Shown here: positions 57,607 through 64,000 of the stretch, piece after piece
Layout of the letters: every line of letters begins with the position of its first letter
Numbering within the stretch: the first letter of the stretch is position 1
From: Patiria miniata
Lineage: Eukaryota > Echinodermata > Asteroidea > Valvatida > Asterinidae
Direction of reading: 5' to 3'
NCBI RefSeq assembly: GCF_015706575.1
Contig: NW_024037062.1
Span: 1,856,811 to 1,920,810, forward strand
DNA length: 64,000 nucleotides
Notes under the pieces: generated by a model
Databases searched by the model: none
Seen by the model: only the letters and a program-made list of their open reading frames with translations
What the model was told of the DNA's origin: nothing
Program-made: the position numbers and the translations under genes

Positions 57607-60600
57607 GGAGCCCATCAGGAGAGCGCACGGCTGACGCCTGACACTTAGGCGAAGACGCTATGGCTTTGTGCGCATTTAGAATAAAATTAGTAGTGCGTTC
57701 TTCAATTAAGTTGTATGTGCGCGAACCAGTACACACACACACACGGTGTGTCACATCCACAAGGTTCTCAAAAGTGTTAAAAAAGCGCCCTCTTTTGTTG
57801 GCGCATGGAGCCCTTAAGCGGGCTAGGTGAAACCTATATTTTTTATATTTTCAAGAATTGATTTCTAATGGAAAACCAGGACCCCCCTCCCTATGTAAAA
57901 GTCTGCAGATCAGGATAACAGGTACCGGTATACTGTATGTACACATGTAATCAACATCAAAATGTTGAAGGGCCCTTCACTTGCCCTCATTGGAGGACAA
58001 CTGTACATACTAGCGCCCTCTATAGGTCATGTATGGAGTCAAGTTAACCACTGTAGCCACAGACATACATGTAGACCACTTGCACAAGTAGATAACTGTA
58101 CATGCATATTGTACATCTAGACCGGTCTAGTTGAAAGTTTCATAATAAATACTTGGGTCATAAATAACTCCAACGTGCCAATAATATATCTTGTACATCT
58201 GATACTTGGGACACAGTGATTCACTACTGTACTTATTTTTAAAAAGACATGTCATATCTCGTTACCAGTAGAAAACAAAAATACGCAAGGCTCTTATCTG
58301 GGCCAGTGAGAGGCATGAATACGACTTCACATTTTTATGGCGCGGCCTTCCTCGGGCAGAAAAAAAAAGGGGGTGGGTGTCACTTTCCATTTCCCCTCAC
58401 TATCCATTCTCTGGCTGTTTGTCACCCAGTTTCTCCCATATCATATTTTTATTCTTAGGGTTCCTGGCAAGGGTTTACATAAACACGGTGCTTGCTCCGG
58501 CAAACAATGGGGGAATGGCCGAGGCTATTCATCATGATCATGAACAGGAAAGGGAAGAGGGGGGAGGGGGTGGATGGAAGGGGAAGGACAGAGGGAAGGA
58601 CGGGGTGGAAGAGGCTGGGAATTCTTCCTGAAAAAATCGCTTGAATTTTCAAAGATTCCTTGGCTTCTTGTTTATTACCTTATGTTTGAAGCCATCTTTT
58701 TTTTCCGCAGTAATTAATCACTAAATCTTGACTAATATATTAAGTATTGAGTAAATCGTGAGTTTGATCTGCTGATTTTAAGTAAATTTATACATTGCAC
58801 TAGTCATGTTTCATCACAATCAAACATTTTCCAACACCTGATCTGACGAATATTGCCTAAACTTGGTATGTTAAACTGCTGTATTATTGTTGACATTCTT
58901 TTCCCTCCACAAACAGAGATAACCATCTCCACACATCAGTGGATGTTAGCAGCATGGAGGAAAGAACGTGTTTCCTTCCTCCACAACTAAACCTGACCAC
59001 AGTTTTCAAGTTTGTTTCTCAAGGTGACAATATATGGATCATTTATTCTTACGACACAAGCGTGACATATTCACTGTCTGTAATGCTGTGGCACAATTAC
59101 AGAATCGGGCTTGACACTGTGGAGTAACCCAAAGGCACATTCTTCATCCTTACAACAGAATTGGGACACATGCCCCTGTCAATTGACACACTATGGCTGG
59201 GCCCATGCATTACAGTCCCGAGGCCAGTGAAAATTGGGTGCAGACTTTAATGGATCCAGAGCAGTCAAGCTGCAGAGTTACACCTGTTTTGGGGCTTTAA
59301 CAGAGTCACTCTGAACCAGATTATGCCAAAGATTTGAATTAAGTACAAGAAGAGTTCAATGTTTGAAACAGTTTTAGAGCAACTTCATGTACGGTGAAAG
59401 ATCAATTGTAGCAGTCGTTCGGAATGCATGACTCGATCCGTAGTCAACTCAGTGGGAGATCCTAGGTTAAAATTATTTGTAAAAAATCTAAATTTAACTT
59501 GGTTTGACCTGAATTACTGTTAGTGATGCAAAATTTTGGTTTAGAATGACTCCAAGCGGAAACAGGTTGTTGAACAACATGTGCATGTACGGTATGTAAG
59601 GTACAAATATGACATAATAATTTTTGTTGAGTCATTTTCTGAATACACGTACATATTGTCAACAAGATACAATGTATGTTGTTTAATTTCCCCCCAATTT
59701 TCAGAGATTGTGTTCATTTCATCAGTAATGCTAGGTATTATTGCTTCTCGCATACATTTACATATGTACATGTACATACTGTACTTCACGGCCAGTGCCG
59801 TGTACTGTAACTTATGTACCTGTACATTTTACATACATGTACGGAACATGTAATCAGTTGTCCTGACATGAACTACATGTTCATGTCAATTTGCGTGCAT
59901 GCATGCACGTGCCATGCACGTGAATCAAGGGAAAGCATATTCCTCAGCACTGACGTTTGTGTTTAGCATCCGGAGTCTAAAAACGACCTTTCCCCGAAAT
60001 GGAGATCATTCGACCCATGCAGACTGATCTCACTGTAAACACAGAATGATCACGCTGCTGTCACGGTTCAACGTCAATGAAGATTTGTTTGTGTGGAAGT
60101 GCTATGCTCAGGAAGGAGGAGCCATTGCAAATGACTGGACACTCTAACTCTGATGGAGTGACTCCCTCATTGTGTCCATGTAGAATACATCATGCACGTA
60201 ACATTAATCACATTGCCTTTACACTTTTACAGTTACCTTTGGCAGAAAGGCTGGCCTAACTATGTACATTGCTACTACAGTTTTGTATTCTGTCAAAAAA
60301 AAAAACCAGCAGATTTTTGTGTGTGTTAAAGAGAATATGCTTTTGCTGTAATTTTTGAAATGGACGGATTTGGGGACTAGTATTTTATACATTTAGCAAG
60401 TATTGTTTTGTGTTCATAGATGCTGGAAAAAACAAAGAAAAATATGTTGTTCTTGTAAGTCTGGTTTGTGACCCCACTTTTCCCTGCTTTTGGGTGGTTT
60501 TTTTTTTCCGTGTTTTTTTTTGTGGTTTTTGGGGGTTAGTTTTTCAAGGGATGTGGCCACGCCCCTTTGCCTCCCCGAGACCCTGAAATGTGTTTTATTT

Positions 60601-60946
60601 TTAGATAATGAAATTATTTGAGTCACAATCTCATAAGGCAGCGTCATTCGTTGAAAAGAAGTGATCATTGTGTCAATGTTAGGGTATCTTTATTTTTTAA
60701 ATTTTAAATTTTAAATTTTTTTTTTATTAAATTGATTTTTTTAATTAACTTTTGAGTGCAGCGCTAAATTGATACCACAATTTGAGACCACATACTACCT
60801 AGAGATGTTCTACTAGGTATATTCTACCAGTTAAAGCAATCAAACCTTAGATGTAGTGAGAGTTGAGCACCCACATTATTTTTTTGGGTCGGTGCTCCTA
60901 GTCTATTAGATGAAACGGAGCAATTTATAGACGTCAAGAAATTGTA

Positions 60947-61190
60947 AGGTCAGGGAACCAGTCTAGCTGGCTTGCACCCACTCACGGATGTGTACCGGTA
61001 ACTGATTGCAAACAAAAGGTGGACTCACTAAATTTGGTAATTTGGGGGCAGTATTTGAAAAAGCCGTGTTTTTTTTCCCAACGATGGTCAGCCAACCATC
61101 GTTGGAAATAGATTTTAAAAAAAAATCCACTTTACTGGAAAATAACAGCACACCAGGTGCTATAATTTTACATGATGCTTGATACTATTC
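60947..61190 (+). mobile_element. Palindrome-bearing repeat (forward copy)
   Basis: Starts AGGGAACCAGTCTAGCTGGCTTGCACC, the reverse complement of bases ~7499-7525. About 120 bp on it has the cruciform CCAACGATGGT-cagcca-ACCATCGTTGG (61078-61105), equivalent to that at 7379-7413. Family membership rests on both shared blocks in the same order. Confidence 0.55.
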
Positions 61191-62315
61191 ACTGACGGTC
61201 AAGTAATTTTTTTTAATAATAATTTGGAAATTTTGTTTTTTGATGTTTGCAAATGTTGTTTATTTTGGCCTTAAATGATTTTTTTGTGACTACTGTATGC
61301 ACATGTGAAACTGAAATCAATCTTTTCTTTTTTCTTTTGCTCAGTGAGTCAGATCTGCTGTCATTAGAAACTCCCTGTTTTGGAAAAAAAAATAGCCTGT
61401 TATAATAGCCTCTGTAATGCTACCGTAGCCTTGGGGGAATTTATGTGTGCACTTCCTTTTCAGTCAGTATGTGTGCATACATCTGTGTGCACAGTACATG
61501 TATGTACAAGTACTGTACTTGTAATAAATAAAATAGCAGCACCATATTCTTTTCATGTACATGTACATTCAAGTAGGAAGTATTTGTGACCCGCTTCAGG
61601 AAAAGGTGATATGCCTTTACGTGTAATGGCCCGCTGAATGTTGAGAGGGTGAAATTTTCCGTCAAAATCCAAATTCCTTTTTTGTCTTAAATGACGTTTT
61701 TGATACCTAAAGTTTAAGGATTTATTCACAGAAACGTTGATTTCGATGAATAAAGGAAAAAAACCTTATTTTGTGTGCATTTTTCTCTTTATTTTACCGG
61801 TACATCCAAAAACTATAATTTTAATCAATATGCAAATTAGCCAAAAGATAGTAATCTGGTTTCAAAAAGTCTCTTTTTCCCAAAAATCATTGAAAATAAT
61901 CATTGTAGAATCAATATTCGAAGTTTGAAAGTGATAGTAAAACAGAAACATGTTGGTTGTTAAGATATTAAAAGTGAGTTTTTCTTGCCCAAATCTACAA
62001 CAGAGCCAGCTATTTCAAAGCCTGTACTCAGTTGTGTAATTTGAACTCCATGGAACTAATTAATATGCAAATTCGTTATATCTCCACAACGAGAAGGGCT
62101 ATAGAGCTGTGTCATATACTAAATGAAAGCTTACATTGAGGGCTTTCCAGTCAGGTATATAACTTGAAATTTATTTTTTACGACTTATATCACCTTTTCC
62201 TGGAGTGGCCACATATACATACATTGTAGCACCTACATGTACATGTAGGTACATGTATGCTACACATGATGCACATGTACGGTATTACATGTATACTGTA
62301 TATTGTGTACATTAA

Positions 62316-62661
62316 CCTTCCTATGCAAAAATACATTCTGTGCCAAGTTGTCCTTTCAGTCAAAATCAATCAAGTGACTGGTTTCAACAGTTAAGGAGGA
62401 TTGACTGGCTGGGACTGTTTAAGTGACTGTTTAAAAATGTAACTTGATACAGCTACTGGTATGCTTTGACCATACATGTAGGTGATTGATAAGCCAGCTG
62501 TGCTCACAATTGTCTGCTTTTGTCTGTTGACTGAATTTGACTAGTCACAGTGCTTGCTGTAACATCTGATCTGACTGTTGGTGACTAGCCTGTGTAAAAG
62601 GCATGGCAGGGGAAGAGGACTGATTTTTTTGACTGTTGCCACTGTTTAAATAGCAGGAGGG
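62316..62661 (+). mobile_element. piggyBac-like MITE candidate, 346 bp, TTAA-flanked
   Basis: The ends CCTTCCTATGC and (reversed) CCCTCCTGCTA are flanked by TTAA at 62312-62315 and 62662-62665. TTAA duplications with CCY-starting ends fit piggyBac, though the inverted repeat is short. This is the complete reference copy for the family at 47.6 and 56.8 kb. The interior is a chain of TTTGACT/AGTGACT words. Confidence 0.65.
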
Positions 62662-63407
62662 TTAAGTTAAAATTCAACGAAGAAACATAATGTCTGGTGA
62701 CTTTTCAAATTGCAATAGCACTGCATCTCTATATAGAACTTGTATACTTACTGTGATATGTACATGTACCGTACATGGGAACACGATATTGTGGATTATA
62801 AATTCCATTAAAAAACCCTGAATTTAGTCATCTCCCCTGACATTTTATCATTCATAATTCATTGTATCATTCACAATTCATTATAATGCCCATTGTTACA
62901 TGTACATAATTCATGCACAAGTAATCAGTCGATATAAGAGTCTTTATAGTTGTCCTGTTGAACAAATGCCTTTTATTTATGCCCTTGGATTTGGCTAGAA
63001 GAGAAAATACAACGTGAACAGAAGCAAATGAGGAAGTCTAGATCAGGCATCTACTTGTGATATTACATGCTTTGGGCTTATGTCATGTCTGTAGTCTGAG
63101 GACAAGGACATTGCCTGCCATTGTCAAGGCCACTTACAGAAAAATCCAATTGTCTGAGGGAGAATTTTCCAGGGGCAGTAATAAGGCAACCACTAGGGAG
63201 ATTTTGAACCTTTGCCTGCGTCTGTTGAAACTGTGCGTGAAATCAGATGAAAATTTGCCCAAGGTGACCTGGGAAGTACGGCCTGCAAGCTCTCGGCAAG
63301 CACTGAATCCGAGTGCTTATGATTCCACATCGGTGGAGGGCAGTTCCCACTATTGAATGAACATCTCCCCCTGGGACGGAAAAATTCCGTCCCATATTAA
63401 AATATCC

Positions 63408-63462
63408 TAAGCTGTCTGATGTCTGTCTGTCTGATGTCTGTCTTTCTGATGTCTGTGTGTAA
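63408..63462. repeat. CTGTCTGATGT simple repeat
   Basis: Irregular GTCTGTCTGTCTGATGT units over about 55 bp. Confidence 0.8.
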
Positions 63463-64000
63463 CGTTTTGTAAAAGGCCTAAAAACTCTGATTATGCAGTC
63501 ATCCAGTATACGGAGGTCCTTACATGTAACTGGCATAATGCACCGATTTCACTGCCCTCTGCAGTCACGGTTGGCACAGGAAAATACGATTTATTTGTTC
63601 TGTTTTGCTTTTTGGGCAAATTTGTTTCTTTGAGACTTTGAATAGTTAAATATTACAAGATAATCGCTATGAAGACACTCCAAAACATTTCTTTCAGACT
63701 TTAAATAGTAGATATTATAGGCCTACAACATTATCCCTACGAAAACACTCCAAAACATATGTATATTTCAAAACCTGACTGTATAATGAACCCCTTCTCA
63801 AACATACCTCAATTGAATGCACTGCCCGCTAGTCATGGGGAAAAAAAATGGTTAATTGGTTGTTTCAGAGACATTGCGCAATTTGAATCGCACACTGTTC
63901 ACACACTTGATGCCATGCATCAAGTAGGATATTTCATTTATCTGTAATGAGGTCATTTATAACCAGTAATGAGGATGATCATTCATCAGCATGCAAAAGT

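Larger units (their letters stand above)
40193..64000 (+). other. CAMK2: CAMK2 intron 2 (5' part, at least 23.8 kb)
   Basis: No further CaMKII exon could be seen between the exon 2 donor and the window edge, so this whole stretch is provisionally one intron. It is AT-rich and crowded with ACATGT palindromic runs, MITEs, SINE-like inserts, two arrays of a GGAGGATT repeat and a ~170-bp tandem satellite, annotated separately. Short open frames inside it (for example 48731-49243) show no domain or splice support. A gene nested in the intron cannot be excluded. Confidence 0.7.

Noticed and set aside
58919-59127. Possible exon after a cctccacaaacag acceptor in the CaMKII intron
   Set aside because: The sequence does not encode the expected DHQKLEREA segment or any later CaMKII block in any frame, and stops appear quickly.

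Overview
The window is animal nuclear DNA, most likely from a marine invertebrate deuterostome (an echinoderm is my best guess). It has spliced genes with GT/AG introns, long introns, no operons and no ribosome-binding sites. The background is AT-leaning and full of short transposable-element relics, long poly-G/poly-C tracts, ACATGT-type palindromic runs and recurring 'taggcctac' and 'gagggcgc' words. The species guess is inference from this repeat flavour; the protein-coding content only shows that it is a metazoan.

Two genes are firmly supported and lie head to head. On the minus strand, nine coding exons between 34397 and 28554 chain in perfect splice phase into at least 539 codons of a sperm-tail PG-rich repeat protein. 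Its start (MYDRAPR, then GPGSY, then GYAPF) matches vertebrate STPG2 as I remember it. On the plus strand, two exons (39850-39926 and 40098-40192) encode the N-terminus and ATP-binding lobe of calcium/calmodulin-dependent protein kinase II. The rest of that gene lies beyond the right edge, so 40193-64000 is the 5' part of a very long intron 2. The 5.45 kb between the two start codons holds a likely STPG2 promoter (two NRF1-type palindromes and a YY1-type site at 34.72-34.79 kb), an inverted pair of 15-bp minisatellite arrays, and a ~494-bp direct duplication.

The left 28 kb holds no gene I can recognise. It contains a telomere-like hairpin (3.0-3.16 kb), a nested foldback/MITE complex (12.25-13.68 kb), a duplicated repeat carrying six perfect TGACGTCA palindromes (16.1-17.7 kb), hAT-like and other MITEs, a ~340-bp near-perfect foldback (25.4-25.74 kb), and one possible first exon of an unknown minus-strand gene ending in a strong splice donor (24351-24681).

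The CaMKII intron is a graveyard of nested small DNA transposons. One family with TTAA-flanked CCYTCCT ends occurs at least three times. One copy is split by a pogo/Tigger-like MITE with TA target duplications, and another by a tRNA-derived SINE-like insert. A ~170-bp tandem satellite is interrupted by a hAT-type MITE with a perfect 8-bp target duplication. A family with an internal cruciform recurs across the whole window. These relative insertion orders can be read directly from the sequence.
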